Shown piece after piece: positions 51,365 through 60,295 of a stretch of 64,000 bases of DNA. Each line of letters begins with the position of its first letter. Within the stretch, counting starts at the first letter, position 1. The position numbers and the translations under genes are program-made. The stretch lies in assembly GCA_938005465.1 (NCBI GenBank), contig CALLNU010000040.1, positions 19,856 through 83,855 on the forward strand. Reading direction: 5' to 3'. The DNA is from an uncultured Collinsella sp. Lineage in GTDB: Bacteria; Actinomycetota; Coriobacteriia; Coriobacteriales; Coriobacteriaceae. The notes beneath the pieces are model-generated. The model did not search any database, had not been told where the DNA came from, and saw nothing but the letters and a program-made list of their open reading frames with translations.

Positions 51365-51946
51365 ATGTGTAGCCATGCCGAAAGCAGCGTGCCCAGCAAC
51401 TCGAGTCTACTCGGTCTCTTCCTTACCGACAAGGAAGTCGAGGGGTGCTCTCCGAGAACAATCGCGTACTACGAAAGCACCCTCAAACCATATGAGGCAT
51501 GGATGGAAGAGAAGACGATGCTGAGCGAAGACGGCCGAATCGTCAGGGTGGACAACCCATGGTGTTCGTTCTACATCGACACCGAGCTGGCACCTGCGCT
51601 AGACGAGAGCAGGTGCGGGAAATGGATGTTCTACTTCAACGATATCGAGTTCGCGGAGGAAGTCTGCCGCAAGGCGGCCCTCGGAATGGTCGTCGCGGAA
51701 TGCAAGCACAGCTCATTCGAGTCCGTTATCGAGAACGGCAGAGGCGTCGCCTGCTTCTACCTGAACTTGGACGACGTCGAAGCACATCGCCGCGTTGTCG
51801 CATTCATGTTGGAGCATGGCCTGGTTCGGAAGACGAAGTCGGGGAAGCTGTATAACATCGGCTTCAAGTTGGATGACCAGGCACGGGCGGGAGAATATGG
51901 AGCCGGTTTCAAGGCACGAATCACGTTGAGCGATCGCTCGAATTAG
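51365..51946 (+). CDS. Integrase N-terminal fragment fused to an uncharacterised domain
   Basis: From ATG 51365 the protein has 193 residues. Residues 1-45 (LGLFLTDKEVEGCSPRTIAYYEST, split) are the SAM-like core-binding start of a tyrosine recombinase; the catalytic domain is missing. From about residue 46 the sequence changes to the same domain as the 36470-36994 gene, with CGKWMFYF, ECKHSSFE, CFYLN and RKTKSGKLYNI. The frame is continuous, so the chimera may be expressed. An integrase start beside an hsdS cassette is typical of invertible type I specificity loci; here a recombination event seems to have replaced its 3' part. Confidence 0.55.
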   Translation: MCSHAESSVPSNSSLLGLFLTDKEVEGCSPRTIAYYESTLKPYEAWMEEKTMLSEDGRIVRVDNPWCSFYIDTELAPALDESRCGKWMFYFNDIEFAEEVCRKAALGMVVAECKHSSFESVIENGRGVACFYLNLDDVEAHRRVVAFMLEHGLVRKTKSGKLYNIGFKLDDQARAGEYGAGFKARITLSDRSN

Positions 51947-51974
51947 GCGAATTTTACCTGCGAAGAACAATGAA

Positions 51975-52013
51975 GGGCGGGGGTGTATCGGCTAATGCCG
52001 AACACCCCCGCCC
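51975..52013. terminator. Strong terminator at the end of the capsule cluster
   Basis: GGGCGGGGGTGT (51975-51986) pairs with 52002-52013, and TCGGC/GCCGA pair inside, giving about 17 pairs with one bulge. It lies between the rightward chimeric gene and the leftward UDP-glucose dehydrogenase. Confidence 0.85.
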
Positions 52014-52071
52014 TCGACGCGGTTAAAATAGCGAATGATTGAAGCGGATCAGCCTGGTTCCGCCCTCTTCC

Positions 52072-53330
52072 CTAATCCCGCTTAAACAAATCCCTCGTGT
52101 ACACCTTGTCCGCCACGTCCGCGAGCTCGTCGCTCCAGCGGTTGGCGACGATCACGTCGCAGCCGGCCTTGAAGGCCTCCAGGTCGTGGGTCACCTCGGA
52201 GCCGAAGAACTCCGGCGCGTCCAGCGTGGGCTCGTAGACCACCACGGGAACGCCCTTAGCCTTCACGCGCTTCATGACGCCCTGGATGGAGCTCGCGCGG
52301 AAGTTGTCGGAGTTGGACTTCATCGTCAGGCGGTACACGCCCACGACCGGCTTCGGCTTGCCCTCGTAGACACGGTCCCACACCATCTGCAGCACCTCGT
52401 CGGCAACGAAGTCCTTGCGGGTGCGGTTGGCCTCCACGATAGCCTCGATCAGGTTCTGCGGCACGTCCTTGTAGTTGGCCAGCAACTGCTTGGTGTCCTT
52501 GGGCAGGCAGTAGCCGCCGTAGCCGAAGCTGGGGTTGTTGTAGTGGCTGCCGATACGAGGCTCCAGGCACACGCCGTCGATGACGTCGCGGGTGTTGAGG
52601 CCTCGCACCTCGCAGTAGGTGTCGAGCTCGTTGAAGTAGGCCACGCGCAGCGCTAGGTACGTGTTGGCGAAGAGCTTCACGGCCTCGGCCTCGGTGGTGC
52701 CCAGCACGAGCTCCGGGATACCGATAGTTCCGTCGGAGTTCACGCGCTCCAGCTCGGAGGGGTCCGCCCCTTGGGCAAGCAGGCGTGCGAAGCGCTCGGC
52801 AGCCGCGACGGCGTCAGCGTCCTCTTTCGGCGCGCCCACCACGATGCGAGACGGATGCAGGTTGTCATAGAGTGCCTTGCTCTCACGCAGGAACTCCGGG
52901 CTGAAGAAGATCTTGCTGTCGCCTAGCTTCTCACGCAGGCCTGCGGTGTAGCCGACGGGGATGGTCGACTTGATGACGATCCAGGCATCCGGGTTCACTG
53001 AGCGAACGGCGGCGATGGCGGCCTCGACGGAGCTCGTGTCGAAGAAGTTCCTGTCCGAGTCATAATTGGTTGGCGTGGCGATGACGGCGTAGTCGGCGCC
53101 CGTGTAGGCCTCGGCCACGTCGACGGTGGCGTGTAGGTCGAGCTCGCGCTCCCCCGCCTTGGCCTCCGCCAGGAACCGCTCGATCTCGTCGTCCTGGATG
53201 GGCGACTGGTATGCGTTGATCTTCCCGACTTTCTCGGCACGATGTCCAGCGCGTGGACCTCGTTATGCTGCGAGAGCAGGACGGCGAGGGACAGGCCGAC
53301 GTAGCCGGTACCGGCGACAGCGATCTTCAT
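52072..53330 (-). pseudogene. UDP-glucose 6-dehydrogenase with a frameshift
   Basis: Ugd oxidises UDP-glucose to UDP-glucuronate. The N-terminus MKIAVAGTGYVGLSLAVLL (start 53330, GGAGA before it) and the C-terminal 340 codons with PTNYDSDRNFFDTSSV, the catalytic YGGYCLPKDTKQL and VGVYRLTMKSNSDNF are intact. They are in different frames: one base is missing near 53238, where ALDIVP should continue EKVGKINAYQSP. Restoring one C gives a single frame of about 420 residues. It is either a real inactivation or a sequence error. Its product would feed the neighbouring epimerase. Confidence 0.85.
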
Positions 53331-53371
53331 GTCATTCTCCAATTGTCAAAGAACAAAATTTCGCATGAAAA

Positions 53372-53393
53372 ATGGCCCCTGTTACAGGGCCAT
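53372..53393 (-). terminator. Hairpin with T-run between epimerase and ugd
   Basis: On the minus strand ATGGCCCTG pairs with CAGGGGCCAT (one bulge) and is followed by TTTTT. It should reduce read-through from the epimerase gene into ugd. Confidence 0.7.
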
Positions 53394-53399
53394 GATTTC

Positions 53400-54440
53400 C
53401 TAAATGTTGTAGTAGCGCTTATACCACTTGGCGAAGGCCCTCAGGCCGTCCTCGAGCGGCGTCGACGGCTTGTAGCCTAGGTCCCGCTTGAGTGCCGTGG
53501 TGTCGGCGTAGGTGACGGGCACGTCGCCTGGCTGCATGGGCACGAGCTGCTTGTGGGCCTCGAAGTCATAGTCGGCCGGGAGCACGCCCTCCTCCACCAG
53601 CACACGCTGCAGTGTGTCGACGAAGTCGAGCAGGTTCTCGGGATGAGAGTTGCCGATGTTGTAGACGCGGTGCGCGGCGAGCGGCAGCCCGTCCTCGCCC
53701 ATCTTCACCTCAGGCGCGGATTCCATGACGCGCCTCACGCCCTCGACGATGTCGTCGACGTAGGTGAAGTCGCGGCGGCAGTCGCCCATGTTGAAGATCT
53801 TGATGGTCTCGCCGCGGCGCAGCTTCTCTGTGAAGCCGAAGTAGGCCATGTCGGGCCTGCCCATGGGGCCGTACACCGTGAAGAAGCGCAGGCCGGTCGC
53901 GGGGATGGAGTAGAGCTTGGAGTAGGCGGCGGCCATGAGCTCGTTGGACTTCTTGGTGGCGGCGTAGAGCGACACCGGAGAGTCGACGCGGTCCTCCTCG
54001 GAGAACGGCACCTTCTTGTTGCCGCCGTAGACCGAGCTGGAGCTGGCGTAGACCAGGTGCCTGACCGGGTGGCGTCGGCAGGCCTCGAGCACGTTGAAGA
54101 AGCCCACGAGGTTGCTCTCCAGGTAGGCGCGCGGGTTCTCGATGGAGTAGCGGACGCCCGCCTGTGCGGCAAGGTTCACAACGACATCGAAGCCGTTCTC
54201 CGCGAACAGGCGCTCGATGAGGGCGGCATCGCACAGGTCGCCACGCACGAAAGTGAAGCGGCTCTCAGGGTCGGCCTCGGCGAGCATGCGAAGGCGCGCG
54301 TCCTTGATGCCAGGGTCGTAGTAGTTGTTGAGGTTGTCAAGGCCGACGATCACGTCATCGGTCTCCTCGAGCAGCTTCTTGACGAGGAACGCGCCAATAA
54401 AGCCGGCGGCTCCGGTGACAAGCACTTTTCTACTATTCAT
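53400..54440 (-). CDS. UDP-glucuronate 4-epimerase-like NAD-dependent epimerase
   Basis: The 346-residue SDR enzyme has GAAGFIGAFL at the N-terminus, the Ser in YASSSSVYGGN, the Tyr-Lys pair in YAATKKSNE and the RRDFTYVDDIVEG segment. The long form with DNLNNYYDPGIKDARL is typical of UDP-glucuronate 4-epimerases, making UDP-galacturonate. That fits the UDP-glucose dehydrogenase directly downstream. The exact sugar cannot be proven from sequence. Confidence 0.85.
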   Translation of the reverse strand: MNSRKVLVTGAAGFIGAFLVKKLLEETDDVIVGLDNLNNYYDPGIKDARLRMLAEADPESRFTFVRGDLCDAALIERLFAENGFDVVVNLAAQAGVRYSIENPRAYLESNLVGFFNVLEACRRHPVRHLVYASSSSVYGGNKKVPFSEEDRVDSPVSLYAATKKSNELMAAAYSKLYSIPATGLRFFTVYGPMGRPDMAYFGFTEKLRRGETIKIFNMGDCRRDFTYVDDIVEGVRRVMESAPEVKMGEDGLPLAAHRVYNIGNSHPENLLDFVDTLQRVLVEEGVLPADYDFEAHKQLVPMQPGDVPVTYADTTALKRDLGYKPSTPLEDGLRAFAKWYKRYYNI

Positions 54441-54477
54441 TCAACTCATCCTCCGTTATTTCAAATGAAGCTAAGAA

Positions 54478-55554
54478 TCAATAACAAAATAGTTTTTTGA
54501 CTATCTGATGTTTGCGGGCCAACACCGATGCCCCGATTGAGACTATTAATGAACAAACTATTGAGAAGAGAAAGGTCATCGTATGCGGGACTTGGGAATT
54601 GGTCGTTGAAGACGGGTCCGTGCTGCCGCAAATCCCGTAAATGAACAAAACAACGAAGAACATATGCGTCAAATAGATACCGGTGCTCGCATTTCTAAGG
54701 AGGGCGTGCCCGCCGGATCCCTCACCATATCGATGAATGGAGAGTAGGAACACGCCCAAGGCATAGGATGCGCAAAACGGCAGATGAGCATCCGCGCTTA
54801 AGAATATACAGCCAGCAGCGCCGAAAGCTATTAAACAAATAGAGATCATGGGAGGAACCGTTGCAGCGTGCTCCCATTCTATGCCTAAGCACATACCGAG
54901 GGCTACATAGAAAAATCCTGTGAACAGGCCATTTCGAACGGTAGCAAATACTATGAAATAAAGATCAATGACCCTCGTCAGGAAAGCTGGCGTAGCCGAC
55001 CATTCATGGACAAACGAAATCGTGAATCCAAGGAGGGCAAACGCCGCTGCAACACCAAGAACGTGGAAAGGATGCAATCGCCATCGAAGCAAAAGAAATA
55101 CAAGGAGGAAGGCGACGACGCTGGCGAGCAGGTACCAAAGCGGCCATGTATATATATTCTCCCCGACCAAAATTGTTCCTCGGATAAAATACAGAAGAGT
55201 CTTCAAGGGAGTAAGACCGCTGTTGATATAGCCAAATAAACTAACAGGGATATAGATAAGCGTCCAAATTAAATATAGCTGCAACAGTCTCTTTGTTGTA
55301 TTCCTAACCCTTGTGCAAGCGGAGCTCTTACTATTAGAGAATTGCGCAGTGTTCAGTCCTCTCAAGCACAGAAATGCTGACGATATAAAGAAAAACGGGA
55401 CAGCAACGCAATCAACACCTTGGACAAGGGAAGTTGCTCCAAACGGCCTCGTGTGAATCTCCACAACCAAAATAGCCATTAGAAGCTTAACGATGTCAAG
55501 ATCGGGAAAGGTCACCTTCTTCTTTTCAATAACACTAGATGCGCGTGTAGTCAT
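54478..55554 (-). CDS. Acyltransferase family 3 membrane protein
   Basis: This 358-residue protein has about ten membrane helices. The N-terminal LDIVKLLMAILVVEIHTRPF carries the acyltransferase-3 His motif, and a C-terminal GIYLTHMFFVVLF is typical. Such proteins O-acetylate capsule or exopolysaccharide sugars. Codon use is AT-rich compared with the core, as is common in capsule genes. It lies between flippase and epimerase genes. Confidence 0.85.
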   Translation of the reverse strand: MTTRASSVIEKKKVTFPDLDIVKLLMAILVVEIHTRPFGATSLVQGVDCVAVPFFFISSAFLCLRGLNTAQFSNSKSSACTRVRNTTKRLLQLYLIWTLIYIPVSLFGYINSGLTPLKTLLYFIRGTILVGENIYTWPLWYLLASVVAFLLVFLLLRWRLHPFHVLGVAAAFALLGFTISFVHEWSATPAFLTRVIDLYFIVFATVRNGLFTGFFYVALGMCLGIEWEHAATVPPMISICLIAFGAAGCIFLSADAHLPFCASYALGVFLLSIHRYGEGSGGHALLRNASTGIYLTHMFFVVLFIYGICGSTDPSSTTNSQVPHTMTFLFSIVCSLIVSIGASVLARKHQIVKKLFCY

Positions 55555-55579
55555 ATCCGCAGATCCTCCCCGTTACATC

Positions 55580-56986
55580 CTAGAGTCTGTCATTCGCTAT
55601 GGATGTTAGCGACTTAAACCCTGATGCCATGAGCTTCGGGTAAGTCGTTCCGAGACGCTTAGCCGCCTCGTGGGGCCATTTCCAATTGTTGTAGGCAAGC
55701 TGCACAACCATCTGGCCGAGAACCAAGCCATAGATACTCCCCCTAAGGAGGTTCAGAAGCAGATACGATGCTACGATGCCCAGGCCCGCGGATATGACAA
55801 AGGGCCACATATAGGGGATACGGTTCGTGTTAGCGATGAGCATGGCGCAGTTCGACTGCTGCTTCCAAAGGAAAAAGTATAAGCCGAGCAGCACAGTCAG
55901 CAGGGGCCTTGAGTCTATGCCGGGCTTGAAGATGCCGAGGATGGGCATACCGATGAAAACTACAAGGACAAGGCATACCCCATAGAAAAGGGCGAAACTC
56001 GCCATGGACTTGCCGGAAAGATCGCGTTCGAGTTCAAGATCGCGGTTCGCATAGGCGGACTGCAACGAGGGCTGGTAGGTCGTGAGCATCACGGCGCTGA
56101 CGTTGACGCAGGCGTTTACAAGCTGCAGGGTGACAGAGAAGACGGAGGATTCGGCGAGCCCGACGAACGCCGCACAGAGCAGGGTGTTAGCGGTGGTGGC
56201 CACGTAGTTCGCAATAGACACAGCCGTGTCGCGATAGGCGTTCGAGGAGATGGCAAGCCTGATCTTCTCGATATCGGTTTTCTCTGGCTTTGAGGCGCCT
56301 GCCAGCCCGTCCGAGACCCCTTCCACTCGATAGAAGAAATGCTTGCAGTACGACCTGAACACGACCCCCTGCAGGAAGAACCCGACGGCGCACGAGAGGA
56401 TACCGCACCCGGCCAGGAGCATGGCCGCAGAGGAGATGATTTGCGCCAAGCTCGCCAAGATGGTTGACTTGTTGACGCCGACGAAGTCACCGACCCCCCT
56501 GAGCATCGACTCCCAGTATGAGAAGTGCACGTTCACGAACACGCTGACGCAGAATAGCGCCCATGCAGCTATGTAGGTGCTTGGGTCCAATGCGCTGCTG
56601 ACGCTAACGACATAAAACGTCCCCAAGGTAGAAATACCGGCAAAGCAAAGGAGCGAGATTCTGAAGTACACCGCCCTGCAGGCGCCGAGCAGAGCAGCGA
56701 GCACACCGAAGTCGACACCCTCACCATATTCATCGGCGAGCCCGTTCTTGCTGAACGACCTCGCACCGCTCCAGCAGTAGGCAACGTTACGGGCGAAAGT
56801 CGGGTCAAAACCTCCCTGGAACAGCACGATGAAACCGCTGACGGCGGTAAAGACATACCAGAGGCCGACGTATTCGGAATCGAGGAGCGAAAGGACGAGG
56901 GGAAGGACGAAGAACTGCCCCGCCATGCGGAAGAACAGTCCGCCGTAATTCCAGAGGACGTCCCTGCCGCGCGCTTTAATCTGCAT
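55580..56986 (-). CDS. Polysaccharide flippase (Wzx/MATE-like)
   Basis: The 468-residue polytopic protein has about 12-14 helices and starts with RDVLWNYGGLFFRMAGQFFV, a common Wzx start. It should move lipid-linked repeat units across the membrane for polymerisation by the EpsG/Wzy-type protein encoded upstream. No sequence motif identifies the sugar. It lies two bases from the end of the broken glycosyltransferase gene. Confidence 0.85.
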   Translation of the reverse strand: MQIKARGRDVLWNYGGLFFRMAGQFFVLPLVLSLLDSEYVGLWYVFTAVSGFIVLFQGGFDPTFARNVAYCWSGARSFSKNGLADEYGEGVDFGVLAALLGACRAVYFRISLLCFAGISTLGTFYVVSVSSALDPSTYIAAWALFCVSVFVNVHFSYWESMLRGVGDFVGVNKSTILASLAQIISSAAMLLAGCGILSCAVGFFLQGVVFRSYCKHFFYRVEGVSDGLAGASKPEKTDIEKIRLAISSNAYRDTAVSIANYVATTANTLLCAAFVGLAESSVFSVTLQLVNACVNVSAVMLTTYQPSLQSAYANRDLELERDLSGKSMASFALFYGVCLVLVVFIGMPILGIFKPGIDSRPLLTVLLGLYFFLWKQQSNCAMLIANTNRIPYMWPFVISAGLGIVASYLLLNLLRGSIYGLVLGQMVVQLAYNNWKWPHEAAKRLGTTYPKLMASGFKSLTSIANDRL

Positions 56987-56988
56987 CG

Positions 56989-58132
56989 TTATCCTCTCGC
57001 TCGAGCGCCGCGCTCAGCCGCTTTTAGATAAAAATCCTGCAGGGAGGCGGCAACGGTCGAGATGTCGAAGCCGGCAGATCTCGTCAGTTCGGCTCCTTTT
57101 TGTGACCTAGCAACCGCCCTGCACTTAAGCATTGCATCCGCCCAAGCCTCTGGCCCGCCTTCGAGCGCGACAGTTGCCACGTTCTCACCGTAGACGGCCT
57201 CCCTGGGTATACGCTCCGAAATGACGCACGGGAGCCCGTTGGTCTGAGCCTCCACGAGCACGATGCCGAGCCCCTCATATAGCGAGGGGAACGCGAATAC
57301 ATCCATTGCGGCGTAGAGTCGCTCGGTATCGGACCGGTTCTTGAGGAAAATGACGCGATCCGTTAGGCCAAGCCTTTCGGCCTCGGCATGGATGTCCCCT
57401 TCAAGCGGGCCGACGCCAACAAGCAGAAGCTTGGAATCCGGGCATCGCTTAGCGACGGAAGCAAATGCGCGTAAAAGAAAGGCTTGGTTTTTTTGGGGGG
57501 GAAAAACGCCCGATGTTCCCGATGAGGAAGGTCGAATCTAACAAGCCGAGCTCAGTACGAGCATCCTTTCGCTTCCCCATATCGAAAGAAAATCGACCGA
57601 CATCGATACCGTTGGGCACATAGCGCCATTCTCCGCCATGCCTATCAAAACCGAAATAAGCCGCTGCGTCCGCGGAGCAAGCGAATTTTTCCGTGGCGAT
57701 TCCAGTGCGATATGTATTCAGCTTGTGAATAACTTCTTCAAGTTGCGCTTTTGTCGAATTTGGCTCGACAAAAGCGCAGTGAGAATGGAGAACCCTAGTC
57801 GGCACACCCGCGTCCTCCGCGGCAACCAGAGGCATAAGCGTCTGCAGACCCCCCGTATGCTGATGAACGATCTCCGTATTATTCTCCAAATAAAACTGTT
57901 TTAATCTATAGCGAGTAGCTTTCGGGTGATAGCGGCTCTGCTCAACTGGATATATCCCACCACCAAGACTCTCGATTTCATCTGAATAGAAAAACCGTTG
58001 GTCTGATGAAACCAAAAAGTCGAACTGAACCTTAGAGCGATCAATCTGACGATATACCGATATCAAGAAGGTTTCGATTCCACCGGCATTAAGGCTACCG
58101 ACAACATGAAGTACCCTGATCACAGAAATCAC
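56989..58132 (-). pseudogene. GT4 glycosyltransferase frameshifted at a 7T/7G tract
   Basis: The GTG at 58132 opens the N-terminal domain (RVLHVVGSLNAGGIETFLI, VHQHTGGLQT, YVPNGID). At 57488-57501 the frame reaches seven T and seven G on the plus strand; on the coding strand NIGRFSPP shifts out of frame. With one G fewer the reading continues FSPQKNQAFLLRAF. In the second frame the C-terminal domain follows: LLLVGVGPLEGD, FAFPSLYEGLGIVLVEAQ. So a single-base insertion in the homopolymer breaks an otherwise complete gene of about 380 codons. Phase variation by slippage or sequence error are both possible. Confidence 0.85.
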
Positions 58133-58135
58133 CAG

Positions 58136-59332
58136 CTATCGCTTACCGCCAAGGCCGCACTTCAACCTAAGGCCCTCAATGAGAAGCTCATTATGGGCTT
58201 CACATTCCACATGGTTGAGCAATGCGAAGCCCGCGTTGGCGCCGACCAGTCTGTCAGCGAGGCGGGCTCTGCTAAGCTTATTAAGCACACGGAAAGCAAG
58301 GGAACCGCTTCCGGGTATTCCACATGCAAGGTATGAGTTGAGCATTCCCCTTGCGAACTCACCATAAGACTTCTCGACGAAACCCACTTCCTCTATCTCC
58401 TCGCTCCTTGAAATAAAATCATTGAGTATAGCTTCGGCATTCGACCCGGTAGCCAGACGTACCGTTGCATCCATCTTTACGAGAGGGTGGTACTCAACGG
58501 CAAGCTGGTCGCCGAGCTCAACCTCAAGAAGCAGGCCCGTCTTCCAGCACTCGTTATCATCACTTTCGGCATCGTCAAACAGGAAATTGCCTTGCCCATA
58601 GACAATAGTTGCATCAGCCCAATTCTCCTTGCATCCAATGCAGTGGCTGTGCTGACAAACCACGAGCTGTGCACCACACTCAGCGAATTTCCTGCATCTC
58701 CGCTGAAGCTGGGGAGATGGGTACCGGTAATGTTCTTTCCCGCCGTGGTATAGGACGATAACGTAATCGCAACGGCTTGCCAAATCCCTGACGTCATCGA
58801 ATGAATCAAGTGGGTCATAAGGGGCTGCGCCCGCCGAAAACTCCCCCGCGATGGAGAACTCGTGCTCAACGCAGCCAAATATACCGACAGTGACTCCGTC
58901 AATGTCAACAACCAGTGGTTTCTTTGCCTCAGTGAGATTAGCTCCGGCACCGAAATACTGGAGTCCAGCCCCCTCGAGCACATCCATGGTGGACCGAAGT
59001 CCATCTACCCCTTGGTCCATTATGTGGTTATTAGCAAGTGTGAAAGCCCATGGATTTACAGCTTTTAGTCCCGCAATGGTTGAAGTCGGGGCATCGAGAC
59101 AGGGCCCGCACTTAGCAATAGGGTTCAAAGTATCTGTCAGGGGTACTTCAAGGTTAAACACGCCAAAATCTACGCCTTGCACTAATGCAAGAAGCTCCGG
59201 ACCGACAAGGGCCTCGCCATCTCCGGCAGCGAAGACGTTACTATTCCCATCGGTTGGTACGAAATCTGCCCCGATCACTAGACGTGGTGCTCGTCCTTTA
59301 ACCGATGCTGAACATTCATCTTTTATTATCAT
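58136..59332 (-). CDS. CapA-family metallophosphatase-like capsule protein
   Basis: The 398 residues show the PGA_cap (CapA) layout: IGADFVPTDGN near the N-terminus, VDFGVFNLEVPLTD, FTLANNHIMDQG with the Asn-His pair, VIVLYHGGKE and VCQHSHCIG, followed by VYGQGNFLFDD. In poly-gamma-glutamate capsules CapA acts on the polymer or its anchoring, but CapA-like proteins also occur in other capsule clusters. The role here is inferred from its place inside the cluster. Confidence 0.85.
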   Translation of the reverse strand: MIIKDECSASVKGRAPRLVIGADFVPTDGNSNVFAAGDGEALVGPELLALVQGVDFGVFNLEVPLTDTLNPIAKCGPCLDAPTSTIAGLKAVNPWAFTLANNHIMDQGVDGLRSTMDVLEGAGLQYFGAGANLTEAKKPLVVDIDGVTVGIFGCVEHEFSIAGEFSAGAAPYDPLDSFDDVRDLASRCDYVIVLYHGGKEHYRYPSPQLQRRCRKFAECGAQLVVCQHSHCIGCKENWADATIVYGQGNFLFDDAESDDNECWKTGLLLEVELGDQLAVEYHPLVKMDATVRLATGSNAEAILNDFISRSEEIEEVGFVEKSYGEFARGMLNSYLACGIPGSGSLAFRVLNKLSRARLADRLVGANAGFALLNHVECEAHNELLIEGLRLKCGLGGKR

Positions 59333-59352
59333 AGGTTTTCCTAAACTTAGCT

Positions 59353-60276
59353 CTATCGCACACTGCTAACAGCAGTCAAGTCAATCATGGCTCCGAGCCT
59401 TTCATCCCATTCTTCAGGTTCGAAAGGCCCAAACCCACTAGCATCGAAGAAAGTGCATTCGCCGAAGTACATCCTTCCGTCGACTTCATAGAAGTCGATA
59501 CGCACATGTGGGATACCGGCCGACAGCTTCCTGGCGGACTCAGCCATCAAATTAAAGGAACAAGGTTTATCGATAGACATGTCGGCGTTCTCGGCGAAGT
59601 CCTGCTTAATGTCTAGATGATTGAAGTCCATGTCAAAGAAGTCAAATCTTGTATCTCCGGCAGCCCGTCCTGTGCACGTAAACATTATTCTCGGCTCGCC
59701 GCCAAAGCAATAAAACTTATAATCGACCAAATCACCATTTGTTTCTGTAGGGTCCAGGTACTCCTCCGCGAACACGCATGGTTTCACGTTCTTATAAGGC
59801 CATTCGCGCGTCCTCCAGAAGTAGTTAATTTTTAGGTGCTTGGCAAGTTTCTTTTTCGCCTTTTCCAAGTCAAACGTCTCGCGGTTTTGGCAGACGGCAA
59901 CACCGCCGCTGTCGTGGTTGGTCTTCAGCACAAAGCGCTCGGGGAGCTCTGAAATATCGATGTCCTCTGCGCACTCCCACATCGCGTATGTCTTCGTAAC
60001 ATGTTCCTTCCCGATGCGGTCGGCCACCCACTGCTTCACTCGATACTTGTCGACAAGCGTGGTATATAGGGGGTTATGGTCATGTATTTTGAGCCACTGC
60101 AGTTTTTCGTTGAATCTTATTGGATTATCCAAATTGAGTTTTCTGTGCATGTATATCCAGTATGCACATTTAAGGTAGGGACCGTCAGGAATACAGCGAG
60201 AGAGGAATGAATTTCCAAAGTGTCCAAAAGCAATAGCCGGCAACAAAGCAGAATGATTTTTTAGTTTATTAATCAT
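59353..60276 (-). CDS. TupA-like ATP-grasp protein
   Basis: The 307 residues match TupA-like ATP-grasp proteins of capsule and teichuronopeptide clusters: NPIRFNEKLQWLKIHD, YRVKQWVADRIG, PERFVLKTNHDSGG (ATP-binding Lys), VFAEEYLD and RIDFYEVDGRMYFGECTFF with metal-binding acidic residues. They probably attach amino acids or related groups to the polysaccharide. The start is MINKLKNHS at 60276. Confidence 0.85.
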   Translation of the reverse strand: MINKLKNHSALLPAIAFGHFGNSFLSRCIPDGPYLKCAYWIYMHRKLNLDNPIRFNEKLQWLKIHDHNPLYTTLVDKYRVKQWVADRIGKEHVTKTYAMWECAEDIDISELPERFVLKTNHDSGGVAVCQNRETFDLEKAKKKLAKHLKINYFWRTREWPYKNVKPCVFAEEYLDPTETNGDLVDYKFYCFGGEPRIMFTCTGRAAGDTRFDFFDMDFNHLDIKQDFAENADMSIDKPCSFNLMAESARKLSAGIPHVRIDFYEVDGRMYFGECTFFDASGFGPFEPEEWDERLGAMIDLTAVSSVR

Positions 60277-60295
60277 TTTGTCCTTTCAAATTAGT

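Noticed and set aside
52039..52656. A rightward 205-codon frame
   Set aside because: Antisense to the UDP-glucose dehydrogenase and overlapping the capsule terminator region.
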